Assembly: GCA_017520545.1 (NCBI GenBank)
Contig: JAFXFM010000007.1
Span: 62,001 to 126,000 of the forward strand
DNA length: 64,000 bases
Origin: Alistipes sp.
Lineage (GTDB): Bacteria > Bacteroidota > Bacteroidia > Bacteroidales > Rikenellaceae
Reading direction: 5' to 3'
Made by a program: the position numbers and the translations under genes. Below are positions 43,980 through 50,976 of this stretch, one piece after another. Every line of letters begins with the position of its first letter. Position 1 is the stretch's first letter. The notes beneath the pieces were generated by a model. That model saw only the letters and a list, made by a program, of their open reading frames with translations, had not been told where the DNA came from and did not search any database.

Positions 43980-44468
43980 CTATTTTTTTGTGTCCATCGC
44001 CTCTGCCGATTGGCGATACTTCATTATCTTGCTCGCCTCGCGCGACACCTTCTCATCTACTTTGTAGAGCTTCATCACCTGCAACGGCTCGATAACCTCG
44101 GCAAAGATGAGGAGATAGCGCTGCTTGACGGTCGAAGTGAGTATCTGATTTGCCAGACGCGCCGACACAACTTTCAGCGCATTGTCGTTGGTTATCAGCT
44201 CCTTCTTCATTCGCGCATCTTTGTTCATACTCGTAACACGCTGAATCTCCTGACGATACTTGCGATATACAGGGTCGAACTTCGCCAACTGCTCCGAAGT
44301 GAGTTCCAACTCGGTCTTCAACAACTCCAAACGTGTCTGCATCAACTGCTCGCGCTTAGCCTTAACCGCAGCCTTCTGTGCATCGGTCATAGGAGCCTTC
44401 TCCTGTGCAAAGGCATCTTGTGCAAACATCGCAGCCACAGCAACCAATAAGACAATAATCTTCTTCAT
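43980..44468 (-). CDS. Exported Spy/LTXXQ-like helical protein
   Basis: The 162-residue protein begins with a signal peptide (MKKIIVLLVAVAAMFAQDAFAQ). The mature part is all helical and rich in Lys, Gln and Leu. LELLKTELELTSEQLAKFDPVYRKYRQEI resembles the LTxxQ pattern of Spy and CpxP periplasmic proteins. The start at 44468 fits the signal peptide; the frame opens at 44480. It is the last gene of the ECF sigma run, which suggests a role in envelope-stress sensing or protection. Family assignment is tentative. Confidence 0.65.
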   Translation of the reverse strand: MKKIIVLLVAVAAMFAQDAFAQEKAPMTDAQKAAVKAKREQLMQTRLELLKTELELTSEQLAKFDPVYRKYRQEIQRVTSMNKDARMKKELITNDNALKVVSARLANQILTSTVKQRYLLIFAEVIEPLQVMKLYKVDEKVSREASKIMKYRQSAEAMDTKK

Positions 44469-44507
44469 AATCGTATCCATTTTTAAAAAATTTTCACCAC
44501 AAACAGG

Positions 44508-44834
44508 CTACAACGAGTTCATATCTTCGTCGTAATAGAACTCATCGACCGCCAAATCGCGAAGAATCTCGTCCGGAGTACTCTTCATCTGCGCAATAAG
44601 TTCCTCCATCGGCGACGGTTTCTTCACCCTCTCGTAGAGTGTCGCAAAGCCGACGACACCCACAATCAACACCGCTACTGCAGCCACAGCTGTCGCCCAA
44701 CGCCACTGCACCTTACGTGGGAGGTTTTCCACAGGGTGAGCCACCTCACGCACCGCCATTTTTGCGCGGTATTTGGCACTCTCAATCGCCCCCTCCTCAA
44801 CTCTGTACGGCATCTGTTTCATTCTCATAATCAA
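44508..44834 (-). CDS. Small single-pass membrane protein, possible anti-sigma factor
   Basis: This 108-residue protein has a hydrophilic N-terminal part of about 45 residues, one transmembrane helix (WATAVAAVAVLIVGVVGFATLY) and an acidic C-terminal part (PDEILRDLAVDEFYYDEDMNSL). Its start overlaps the sigma factor stop by 4 bases, the usual arrangement of an ECF sigma and its regulator. I see no ZAS zinc motif (H-x3-C-x2-C), so the anti-sigma role is inferred from position only. The exact start may be one of several Met codons within the first six residues. Confidence 0.7.
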   Translation of the reverse strand: MIMRMKQMPYRVEEGAIESAKYRAKMAVREVAHPVENLPRKVQWRWATAVAAVAVLIVGVVGFATLYERVKKPSPMEELIAQMKSTPDEILRDLAVDEFYYDEDMNSL

Positions 44835-45388
44835 TCCTCCAACTCTATAACCTTAACCTGTTCCCTAATTTTCTTCACCGCATAGTGATAATTCGTTTTC
44901 AGCGTCGATACGCTATCGCCCGTTGCTTGCGAAATCTCCTCGAACGACAACTCGTCGTAGTAGCGCATATTGAACACCAATCTCTGCTTGGTAGGTAGCG
45001 CCAAAATTGCCCTTTGCAACTTCACTACAATCTCGTCTGCCGAGGGTTCAACCTCGTGCTCGAATGTTGCCAACAAATCGCCACGCACCGAGTCGAGCGG
45101 AGCAAACACCCATTTTTTGCGCTTGCGCAACACCCTTATCGATTGGTTTGTGGCTATGCGATACAACCACGCTATCAAAGAGCTGCTCGTGTTGCCTCGG
45201 AAGTCGGCAATGGATTGGTAGGCAAGTGTAAATGTCTCTTGCAGTACGTCCTCCGCATCCTCGTGATGCACAACTATACGACGAATGTGCCAATAGAGCC
45301 TATCGCCATACTGCTCAATCAGCCGATCGAAAGCTTCGACCGCATTGCTCTTCAATTGAGCAATCAACTCTGCCGTATCCTCCTTCAT
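44831..45388 (-). CDS. ECF-type RNA polymerase sigma factor
   Basis: The 185-residue sigma-70-family protein has region 2 (AFDRLIEQYGDRLYWHIRRIV, then EDAEDVLQETFTLAYQSIADF and SLIAWLYRIATNQSIRVLRKRKK) and region 4 (LPTKQRLVFNMRYYDELSFEEISQ, then SVSTLKTNYHYAVKKIRE). Downstream coupled genes encode a small membrane protein and an exported helical protein. No FecR-type protein or SusC is attached, so this is not the usual polysaccharide-utilisation anti-sigma arrangement. Confidence 0.92.
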   Translation of the reverse strand: MKEDTAELIAQLKSNAVEAFDRLIEQYGDRLYWHIRRIVVHHEDAEDVLQETFTLAYQSIADFRGNTSSSLIAWLYRIATNQSIRVLRKRKKWVFAPLDSVRGDLLATFEHEVEPSADEIVVKLQRAILALPTKQRLVFNMRYYDELSFEEISQATGDSVSTLKTNYHYAVKKIREQVKVIELED

Positions 45389-45446
45389 CTGTCCGAGTTC
45401 ACTAATATAGACACATTATCCGCCGAGAGGTTAAATCTCCACGTAA

Positions 45447-45454
45447 CAAATTTA
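45447..45454 (-). promoter_or_regulatory. Putative promoter of the ECF sigma operon, -7 box
   Basis: The minus strand reads TAAATTTG, fitting TAnnTTTG, 59 bp before the sigma start codon. Confidence 0.4.
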
Positions 45455-45495
45455 GTGTTTTTTTTCGAAAATTTTATTATATAACATATTTTTCG

Positions 45496-45503
45496 TATAT
45501 TTG
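45496..45503 (+). promoter_or_regulatory. Putative promoter of the large surface lipoprotein gene, -7 box
   Basis: TATATTTG fits TAnnTTTG. The transcript would have a leader of about 70 nt. The region upstream is AT-rich without a clear TTTG. It is divergent from the sigma-operon promoter. Confidence 0.45.
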
Positions 45504-45578
45504 CACCCGTGTAGTTATGTACAAACGACAAATTTATATTCAGAATACCAATTAACTTTTTAATTAAAACCTATCAAG

Positions 45579-48500
45579 ATGAAAAAATTTGCAAAAATTT
45601 TCTTGGCAGTTGTGGGGGGGGGTCTTCTTGCCTTCTCTTGCGTTACAGACACAACTGAAGATCTCGGTGTTAATGTTGGTCAGACCGGCGCAACCGAGTT
45701 TGCAATCTCGTTGGAGGAGTCGAGAACACAACTCGGCGACCGCGACGCAGAGGGCAAATACCCGCTCTATTGGAGCGCTGGCGATAAGGTTGCCATCAAC
45801 GGCAATGTTTCGGAGCCACTGCCGGAGAGTAGCGACGGCGCAGCTTCTGCCTATTTCCGATTTGGCGAAGCGTTGCTAACACCTCCTTACTGCGTGGTTT
45901 ACCCTGCACAAGAGGGCGAGGGCGAGGGCACAGCCTTCCCTGTAACTTTTGCTGCAACACAGCCTTACACTGAAGGTACGTTTGCACCAAATGCTGCACC
46001 TTTGTACGGCTATGCAGAGAATGCAGGCTCCGAGCAGATCCAGCTCAAACACCTCACCGGAGTTCTCCGTTTGGCGGTTAAGGGTAATGGCGAGGCTATT
46101 ACAAGTGTAGTTGCAAAGTCGGCAATCGGCAAAATCGCAGGTCCTTTCACCGTGGATTGCAAAAGTGGTAAATTGATGGCACAGGATGGTGCTTCGAACA
46201 CGGTAACCGTAACCTTCGACGAGCCATTGGTACTCGGAACGGAGACACAGTACATCTACATCGCTGTTCCTGCCGGTATCTACGGTGATTTCATTCTCAC
46301 TTTGCACACCGCAACCGACAAGATGACCCTTAAATTCAACACCACATCGAAGCCTATCTTGGCAGGTGCTGTTCGCGAGTTCAAGGAGTTCACCTATCAG
46401 GCTAACGAGATTTCGGACGAGAGTACAGTATTCGAGATCGACAGCAAGGACGCCCTTATCGAGTTTGCCAACGCTGTAAATGGTGGTACATTCAACTATA
46501 CCGCAGCGGCTGTTGTTGCCGATATCGATATGAGCGGTTACGATTGGACTACTATCGAGGGCTTCGACGGTATGGTGTTCGATGGCGGTGCTACTTTGGG
46601 CTACTCTATCAATGGTTTGAACGCTCCTTTGTTCGGCACTACCTCGTCGGCTATTATGAACGTAAACCTCACCAACGTAAATATCGCATCGAACGGCCGT
46701 TTGGCTTTGGGTGCTGTGGCTTGCGTTCTCGCCGAGAGTGAGCAGTGTGCTATGATAAACTGTAAGGTTTCGGGTACTATTACCGTTAGCAACCCCGATA
46801 CGGCTATCGCTTCGGGTTCAGACGCCTATTTGACCGTCAATGTCGGTGGTGTTGTAGGTGCATCATACGGCAATGTAACCAACTGCGTAAACGAGGTTAA
46901 TATCACCGTTAATCAGGTTGCTAAGAGCGACAACACTGTTGCTGTTCACCCAATCATTGGTGGTGTTGTGGGTTATTCGGTTGTCGGTGCAGTTACCAAC
47001 TGCGTAAATGGTAACGAAGCAAAGGCCACCGGTGCTATCAACTATCACGACAATCAGGATGCGCAACTCTATACTCCACACGTTGGAGGTGTTGCAGGTA
47101 GTGGTGCAGCAGACAACGCATCTGCCTTCCACAACAACACCAACTATGGCGCTATCGACTTCTTGGCAAACACAGCGGGAACCGGTGAGCTAAATCGCAA
47201 TTCGACCACTATCGGAGGTGTTATAGCGTCGTCTTTCCACAATGTTGAGAACAACGACAACTACGGAACAATCACCGTATCGGGTGGCAATATCAAGGGC
47301 TTTATCTTGGGCGGTGTTGTAGGTACAACAACCCCTGATGTTCGATTGTACAACTGCCACAACCATCAGGGTGCAAACATCACTGTTGATAGCGATGTCG
47401 CTTTCTGGTCCTTAAATGTAGCAGGAGTTGTTGGCACATTCTCGGGTAGTGCTTATGTTGATACTTGTACCAACGATGCCCCTATCCACGTGAAGGCTTC
47501 GACCGATACAAACGCAACTGCCAACGGCAACCAACTCTATCGTGTTGGAGGTGTCATAACCTACGCAAACAACACCGTTAAGAACTGCGAAAATAAGGCA
47601 AATGGCGATATCACTGTCGAGGGCGATATCACATTGTTGCGTGCAAACCACCAGCCGGGATATGGCGTAGTGGGTGTATCGTGCTACCACACAACGACTG
47701 GTTCAGAAAGCAATATGATCAACCGTGGTGATATCAATGTTTATACTAACGTTACCCCTACGGCTACTTGGAATACCACTACTACACATATGACCTACGG
47801 AAAGATTGATATTGCAGGTATTTGTGGATATAATACAAAGGATAAGAGAGATTTCCAGAACTATGGTAATATCACCATTGGTAGAGCCGAAGAGGCTATT
47901 TCGATTACCGGTAACGGTCTTCATATTGGTGGCTTAATCTCTTATGCCTCGGGTGCTGTTGGTGTTACTAATCTCACCGAGAATATCAATAAGGGTAAAA
48001 TTACCATCACCAATGCAACTTTGTGCGGTACATTCACTCCAAAAATAGGTAGCACTGCTAACACTTGGACAACCTGTATTGGTGGCGTCGCAGGTCATCC
48101 GACAGGAAACGTTACGAAGAGCAAGAACGAAGGCGCTATCACTCTTGGTACAAACGCTACAATCGCAACTGCCGCCTATATCGGAGGTGTTGCAGGAAAA
48201 GTTATAGACGATACTATCAGTGCTTCGAAGAATAGCGGTGCTATGAACATTGGTGGTGCTGTAAGTGGTGGCATTACCTATGTCGGTGGTATTATTGGTA
48301 ACACAACAGGCGCTATTACTACAAGCGAGAATAGCGGTGCTATCAATGTTAGTGCTACTACTTCAGCTCAATGCTACGCAGGTGGTATTGTAGGTTATAC
48401 AACCGGAGCGCTCACTACCGTAAGCAACACAGCAAGCGGAACAGTTACAACAAGTGGAACTTATGGCAACACAACCTGCGTTGGTGGTGCTGCGGGCTAC

Positions 48501-49592
48501 ACAGGCGCAGGTGTTCCTAACGGAGTAACCAATGCAGCGGCAGTAACCGCAGGGGGTGTTATTAGCGCAGGCAATACCCATATCGGTGGTATTATCGGTT
48601 ACATCGAGGGCGCAAGTATGGTAAATAGTTCGAATACCGGAAATGTTACATACAATGCAAATACAAAGGCTGGCGAGATGAATATCGGAGGCTGCGCAGG
48701 ACGAGCACAAATTGCTGCCACTTTCGACACTTGCTTCAATAAGAGTGTTGTTTCGATACTTAATGGCAGTTATGTAAAGAGCAATACACGAATTGGTGGT
48801 TTGCTCGGATATGCGTATAAAGCCCTGACCGTGAAGGACTGCTACAACGATATGCCTGCCGATGCAGAGTTCGGAGTTATCAATAGCCGAGTAAACCCTA
48901 CCGGACATATTCGTATGGGCGGTCTTGTAGGTATGACCCAAGCAACCTTTACAGTTCACGCAAACAGTACCTATGTATACAACAATGCTGGAATATGCTA
49001 CGACGGTCAGCAAAATACAACTTCGGGATTGTCTATTGGTGGTTTGATTGGTCTTCCAAATGGAGTTATTACCGCAATCAATGGTAAGGTTTACAACAGT
49101 GGACATATCTATTATGCCGGAGTATGTTTCAAGTCGAACCTGATTATTGGCGGTTGCTTCGGAACAATGGGTACCTCGGTTCCAACAATGGGAGAGGGTG
49201 CAGAACTCATTAACATCGGAGATATCACCGTAAAACAAAACGCGACAAACAACGCATTCCCTACCGATAACGGTACCCACTCTTGTACTATTGGAGGTAT
49301 ATCCGGAAATGGAACGGCCGAACTCAATGGTGCAAAGTGCTACTACAACTTAAAGGTTGTTGGCAATGTAGGCAATTATACCACATACGGCTTTGTACGA
49401 GGTCCTATAAATAATGGCACTGTTGTCAACTGCCAACTTGGTGGTACAATCTGCACCGAGCAGACAAATAATCAGAAAGTTACACTCACCAACGATAACT
49501 TCTTCTCGTATATCTATGGTGGCGACAACCCTGCATCGGCAGCCGAGGCTAATGGTTGTACATTGCTGACATCAGCACCAAGCGTAGAGTAA
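45579..49592 (+). CDS. Large surface lipoprotein: fimbrillin-like N terminus and about 20 GLUG-like repeats
   Basis: This 1337-residue protein has a lipoprotein signal (LLAFSC, Cys21). Residues about 35-285 resemble fimbrillin-type proteins (YPLYWSAGDKVAINGN, YCVVYPAQ, KHLTGVLRLAVKG, YIYIAVPAGIYGDFILTL). From about 290 on, roughly 22 imperfect repeats occur, each with a core like IGGVVGY followed by a turn, NC or N-x-G, and an Ile/Val-Thr strand. These match the GLUG/beta-solenoid pattern of bacterial adhesins. The protein is low in Lys and rich in Asn, Thr and Gly. A run of nine G (45614-45622) lies in the signal-peptide codons; loss of one G would give a frame ending at 45879. Confidence 0.78.
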   Translation: MKKFAKIFLAVVGGGLLAFSCVTDTTEDLGVNVGQTGATEFAISLEESRTQLGDRDAEGKYPLYWSAGDKVAINGNVSEPLPESSDGAASAYFRFGEALLTPPYCVVYPAQEGEGEGTAFPVTFAATQPYTEGTFAPNAAPLYGYAENAGSEQIQLKHLTGVLRLAVKGNGEAITSVVAKSAIGKIAGPFTVDCKSGKLMAQDGASNTVTVTFDEPLVLGTETQYIYIAVPAGIYGDFILTLHTATDKMTLKFNTTSKPILAGAVREFKEFTYQANEISDESTVFEIDSKDALIEFANAVNGGTFNYTAAAVVADIDMSGYDWTTIEGFDGMVFDGGATLGYSINGLNAPLFGTTSSAIMNVNLTNVNIASNGRLALGAVACVLAESEQCAMINCKVSGTITVSNPDTAIASGSDAYLTVNVGGVVGASYGNVTNCVNEVNITVNQVAKSDNTVAVHPIIGGVVGYSVVGAVTNCVNGNEAKATGAINYHDNQDAQLYTPHVGGVAGSGAADNASAFHNNTNYGAIDFLANTAGTGELNRNSTTIGGVIASSFHNVENNDNYGTITVSGGNIKGFILGGVVGTTTPDVRLYNCHNHQGANITVDSDVAFWSLNVAGVVGTFSGSAYVDTCTNDAPIHVKASTDTNATANGNQLYRVGGVITYANNTVKNCENKANGDITVEGDITLLRANHQPGYGVVGVSCYHTTTGSESNMINRGDINVYTNVTPTATWNTTTTHMTYGKIDIAGICGYNTKDKRDFQNYGNITIGRAEEAISITGNGLHIGGLISYASGAVGVTNLTENINKGKITITNATLCGTFTPKIGSTANTWTTCIGGVAGHPTGNVTKSKNEGAITLGTNATIATAAYIGGVAGKVIDDTISASKNSGAMNIGGAVSGGITYVGGIIGNTTGAITTSENSGAINVSATTSAQCYAGGIVGYTTGALTTVSNTASGTVTTSGTYGNTTCVGGAAGYTGAGVPNGVTNAAAVTAGGVISAGNTHIGGIIGYIEGASMVNSSNTGNVTYNANTKAGEMNIGGCAGRAQIAATFDTCFNKSVVSILNGSYVKSNTRIGGLLGYAYKALTVKDCYNDMPADAEFGVINSRVNPTGHIRMGGLVGMTQATFTVHANSTYVYNNAGICYDGQQNTTSGLSIGGLIGLPNGVITAINGKVYNSGHIYYAGVCFKSNLIIGGCFGTMGTSVPTMGEGAELINIGDITVKQNATNNAFPTDNGTHSCTIGGISGNGTAELNGAKCYYNLKVVGNVGNYTTYGFVRGPINNGTVVNCQLGGTICTEQTNNQKVTLTNDNFFSYIYGGDNPASAAEANGCTLLTSAPSVE

Positions 49593-49630
49593 GCAAACAG
49601 AATAGTGAAACGATTAAATTTGGAAAAGTT

Positions 49631-49768
49631 ATGAAGAAGAATATAATTTCGAGCTATTCTGCTCCTATGGTTGAAGTTTATGAGGTTGTAGCCGAGCGTG
49701 GCTACATCGTAAGCACAGGAACGTCGCTCCCGGGCTTCACCGGCGAGGAAGACGATTTGATTTACTAA
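49631..49768 (+). CDS. 45-residue peptide following the surface lipoprotein
   Basis: The ATG at 49631 starts a 45-residue peptide whose N terminus is basic (MKKNIISSYSAPMVEVYEV) and whose C terminus is Gly- and acid-rich (SLPGFTGEEDDLIY). No transmembrane helix or lipobox is seen. It lies 38 bp after the adhesin stop and 4 bp before a strong terminator, so both are probably on one transcript. Bacteroidales genomes often hold short ORFs of this kind (MKK...aP.vEV) beside surface-protein genes; I know no function for them. Calling it a gene rests on position, start context and this pattern. Confidence 0.65.
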   Translation: MKKNIISSYSAPMVEVYEVVAERGYIVSTGTSLPGFTGEEDDLIY

Positions 49769-49773
49769 AAAAT

Positions 49774-49808
49774 TTGCGGGGCCTTCGGGCTCCGCAAGTT
49801 TTTTTTGC
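49774..49808 (+). terminator. Terminator of the adhesin/peptide transcript
   Basis: TTGCGG-GGCC-TTCG-GGCT-CCGCAA forms a UUCG-capped stem of about 10 bp (one wobble) and is followed by GTTTTTTTTG. Confidence 0.85.
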
Positions 49809-49845
49809 CATTAGCCATTAGCCATTGGCCATTGGCTTTTTTAAT
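49806..49845 (+). repeat. Heptamer tandem repeat TAGCCAT/TGGCCAT
   Basis: TTGCCAT, TAGCCAT, TAGCCAT, TGGCCAT, TGGC occur with period 7, directly after the terminator T-run. This is the AATGGCT family on the reverse strand. Confidence 0.8.
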
Positions 49846-49857
49846 TAAGAATTTCCT

Positions 49858-50008
49858 ATTACGTCATTGCGAGAGCCATAGGCTCGTGGCAATCTCATAA
49901 AGCCGAGCAATGCTCGGCTTTTTATGGGGGTTACTGGGGGCGCACCTTCAGTGCTTACTGGGGTTACTGGGGGCGGGCGTTCCGCCCTTTATGGGGTGCG
50001 CTGGGGTA
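49858..50008 (+). repeat. Hairpin cassettes flanked by GGGGGCG and CTTTATG, locus 1
   Basis: This stretch has no gene. It starts with CGTCATTGCGAG...GGCAATCTC, a nested hairpin (ATTGC/GCAAT around GAGCC-ATA-GGCTC), followed by AAGCCGAGC-AAT-GCTCGGCTT (49900-49920) and TTTATGGGGG. Two units of GGGGGCG plus a small palindrome plus CTTACT or CTTTAT follow: GCAC-CTTCA-GTGC (49942-49954) and GGGCG-TTC-CGCCC (49975-49987). TTACTGGGG is repeated between them. The second unit recurs exactly at 58945-58964. Confidence 0.65.
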
Positions 50009-50015
50009 ATTCTCC

Positions 50016-50107
50016 ATTAACCCCTCTTCGAGGGCTTTTCCTCCTTCGCACCTTGGCAAAGTGTGCAAGCCCACTCTGCTCTCGGTTTGTCGTCGGTTCT
50101 GCATTTT
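50016..50107 (+). repeat. Two-hairpin module, copy A
   Basis: The first hairpin is CCCTC-TTC-GAGGG (50022-50034), then CTTTTCCTCCTT, then a variable, imperfect second stem (CTTCGCAC / GTGCAAG), then CTCTGCTCTCGG and CGTCGGTTC. Copies B (50171) and C (59060) share the unpaired blocks but have different stems. Confidence 0.65.
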
Positions 50108-50128
50108 GCATTCTGAATTAAATAAAAC

Positions 50129-50157
50129 TACTCTCTACTAACTACTAACTACTATCT
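50129..50157 (+). repeat. Heptamer tandem repeat, CTACTAA family
   Basis: CTACTCT, CTACTAA, CTACTAA, CTACTAT occur with period 7. This is the reverse complement of the TAGTAGA/TTAGTAG family at 26262. Confidence 0.75.
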
Positions 50158-50170
50158 AAACAAAAGTTTT

Positions 50171-50268
50171 CCGTTTTAACCCTGCTTTGCAGGCTTTTCC
50201 TCCTTCTTGCAAGGCATAGTCTGCAAGCAGCCTCTGCTCTTGCTTCGTGCGTCGGTTCCGCTTTCCGC
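50171..50268 (+). repeat. Two-hairpin module, copy B
   Basis: First hairpin CCTGC-TTT-GCAGG (50181-50193), then CTTTTCCTCCTT, second stem CTTGCA / TGCAAG (50206-50211, 50222-50227), then CTCTGCTCTTG and CGTCGGTTCCG. The stems differ from copy A but keep pairing. Confidence 0.65.
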
Positions 50269-50288
50269 TCCAAACGAAAAACTTAAAA

Positions 50289-50325
50289 GTTTTCCGTTTT
50301 CCGCTTTCAGTTTTCAGTTTTTTAT
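50289..50325 (+). repeat. Heptamer tandem repeat, GTTTTCC family
   Basis: GTTTTCC, GTTTTCC, GCTTTCA, GTTTTCA, GTTTTTT occur with period 7 in front of the lspA -7 box. Confidence 0.75.
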
Positions 50326-50333
50326 TATCTTTG
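50326..50333 (+). promoter_or_regulatory. Putative lspA promoter, -7 box
   Basis: TATCTTTG, 20 bp before the lspA ATG. The heptamer array occupies the -33 region, with no clear TTTG. Confidence 0.45.
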
Positions 50334-50352
50334 CCAAAGTAAACTTTAAACT

Positions 50353-50964
50353 ATGAATCAAAAGCGTACATCAATAATCGTAGCGGTGATAATCATCGTG
50401 TTGCTCATCGCCGACCAAGCACTCAAAATTTGGGTCAAGACAAATATGCTCTATGGCGAGCAAATCGAGATTTTCTCGTGGTTCAAACTCCTCTTTATCG
50501 AGAACAACGGCGCCGCATTCGGTATGCAGATATCGTCGGACGGCTTCGATTGGGGAAAACTCTCGCTCTCGATATTTCGACTTTTGATGATTGGTGGTCT
50601 GGGCTACTATATCCACACACTCATTCGCCGCAAGGTGCCAATGGGCCTGCTTATAGGTCTGACGCTCATAATTGCAGGTGCGCTCGGAAATCTTCTCGAT
50701 AGCGCATTCTACGGCGTTATGTTCTCGGAATCGACACCTACGCAGCTGGCGCAATTCGGTGGAGAGTACGCCCCATTTATGATGGGTAAGGTGGTGGATA
50801 TGTTCTACTTCCCGCTATTCCAATGGGAAAACCACCCGCAATGGCTCTCGTTCCTATTCGACTCGCGCGGATACTTCTTCGGACCTATTTTCAACCTCGC
50901 CGATGCCTATATCTCGGTGGCGGTGGTCTATCTGTTAGTTTTCCAATACAAGTTCTTCAAATAG
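50353..50964 (+). CDS. lspA: Lipoprotein signal peptidase (signal peptidase II)
   Basis: LspA cleaves the signal peptide of diacylglyceryl-modified prolipoproteins in the inner membrane. The 203-residue protein has four transmembrane helices. The catalytic Asp pair is in GALGNLLDSAFYG and FNLADAYISVAVV; the conserved Asn block is IENNGAAFGMQ. The insertion between helices 3 and 4 (about residues 115-165) makes it longer than the 165-residue E. coli enzyme, as is usual in Bacteroidetes. Several lipoproteins in this window (M16, DPP III, adhesin) would be its substrates. Confidence 0.93.
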   Translation: MNQKRTSIIVAVIIIVLLIADQALKIWVKTNMLYGEQIEIFSWFKLLFIENNGAAFGMQISSDGFDWGKLSLSIFRLLMIGGLGYYIHTLIRRKVPMGLLIGLTLIIAGALGNLLDSAFYGVMFSESTPTQLAQFGGEYAPFMMGKVVDMFYFPLFQWENHPQWLSFLFDSRGYFFGPIFNLADAYISVAVVYLLVFQYKFFK

Positions 50965-50976
50965 AGCGTCGAAGCG

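Noticed and set aside
48363-49280. 305-codon minus-strand frame opposite the surface lipoprotein
   Set aside because: The Cys- and Thr-rich translation is the mirror of the Gly/Asn/Thr repeats on the sense strand.
49923-50006. G-quadruplex regulatory element
   Set aside because: Several G4-5 runs are present and could form one, but the repeated cassette structure explains them and no gene-proximal placement argues for it.
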